Shown here: positions 63,492-64,000 of the stretch, piece after piece
Numbering within the stretch: position 1 is the stretch's first letter
How the letters are laid out: each line of letters begins with the position of its first letter
Assembly (NCBI RefSeq): GCF_035083965.1
Contig: NC_089732.1
Location: 7,131,383 to 7,195,382 of the forward strand
Reading direction: 5' to 3'
Length of the DNA: 64,000 bases
Origin: Branchiostoma lanceolatum
Taxonomy: Eukaryota; Chordata; Leptocardii; Amphioxiformes; Branchiostomatidae
Notes under the pieces: model-generated
Database searches by the model: none
Told to the model about the DNA's origin: nothing
The model's input: only the letters and a program-made list of their open reading frames with translations
Program-made: the position numbers and the translations under genes

Positions 63492-64000
63492 TCATACATA
63501 TTATATATTATAGGCATATGGCTACAAGATGTGAGATTGTGGGAAATTTCTCACTGTGAGAGACATCAGAGGCATAATTCATAATTCAGAAATCTGTATT
63601 GAACACACAGCGGAATACACATCTGTATATTTCGATAGGCCCTAGGTTGAAATATTTTCCAGTTGCTGAGGACAGAAAAGGGTATTCTGAAAATGTTCTG
63701 GAGACATGGTAGGACAAGCTATTTTATGATTTGTAGCCAAAATCAGAACCTATTTAATCTGAATACTTGCCTTAAAAAAGTTAAATGGAAACATAGTTAT
63801 GATATGATACAGAATTTAGGGATTGGCAAAAACTACAAAAATCTAAAGAAAAATTTGAAAATATAGAATCAATAATATTCGGTAAGTTTTAAAAGTAGCT
63901 GATCTCAATAGAATTTCAAAGAGTATGAAATATATGCTAAAGATTTGATCATTATATTGGCCCCATATTCCCTGGGGATACTGATTTAATCATAGCTGTT

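Larger units (their letters stand above)
55033..64000. other. NFI intron or 3' flank without recognised exons
   Basis: I looked for the next NFI exon (expected to open in phase 1 and to encode a segment like SVTELVRVSQ) and found none. The interval contains the TIR element 56780-58124, LINE fragment 59730-60668, MITE 61155-61365, tandem repeat 62161-62466 and MITE 63284-63491. The remainder shows nothing I can annotate. Confidence 0.5.

Overview
The window is animal nuclear DNA. It has AT-rich intergenic and intronic sequence, genes split into many short exons with GT-AG introns, and many small transposon relics. The gene content (single-copy-style NFI, ASNSD1, ZDHHC21 and BMP genes, plus tandem IFI44-like GTPases with a well-preserved TLDc domain) and the repeat style point to a lancelet (Branchiostoma). 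That assignment is an inference; no species-diagnostic sequence was searched. All exon models are mine, built from splice sites and reading phase, with no transcript support.

Layout. Bases 1-6433 hold no recognisable exon and are full of MITEs and SINEs. Bases 6434-8468 (+) carry the last four exons of an ASNSD1 orthologue. Convergent to it, 8964-11145 (-) encodes an uncharacterised 311-residue protein with a short leucine zipper and a C-terminal alpha/beta-like domain. Bases 11188-22604 are a head-to-tail duplication of a ~5.87 kb unit. Each copy carries a complete IFI44-like gene (TLDc domain plus P-loop GTPase, 486 aa, seven coding exons) with its own promoter and 5' UTR exon. Bases 22605-29417 are gene-poor and dense in MITEs, ending in a near-perfect 721 bp tandem duplication that abuts the TATA box of the next gene. 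Bases 29561-35312 (+) encode a complete seven-exon BMP-type TGF-beta ligand (426 aa). Bases 40022-44374 (+) encode a complete ZDHHC21-like palmitoyltransferase (286 aa), with a probable non-coding first exon near 37.9 kb. Bases 51331-55032 (+) carry the start and the 532 bp DNA-binding-domain exon of a Nuclear Factor I gene whose later exons I could not find in the window. Its intron or downstream DNA contains a 1.35 kb TIR element, a 5'-truncated LINE, a MITE with minisatellite-like innards and other repeats.

The genes do not form one pathway. The likely immune-related part is the IFI44-like pair, with the adjacent divergent zipper protein as a possible partner by position only. The most unusual points are the unrecognised C-terminal domain at 8964-9819, the patchy homogenisation of the IFI44-like pair, the doubled DNA in front of the BMP gene, an RGD tripeptide next to the first knot cysteine of the BMP ligand, and an almost perfect NFI half-site pair upstream of the NFI gene itself.
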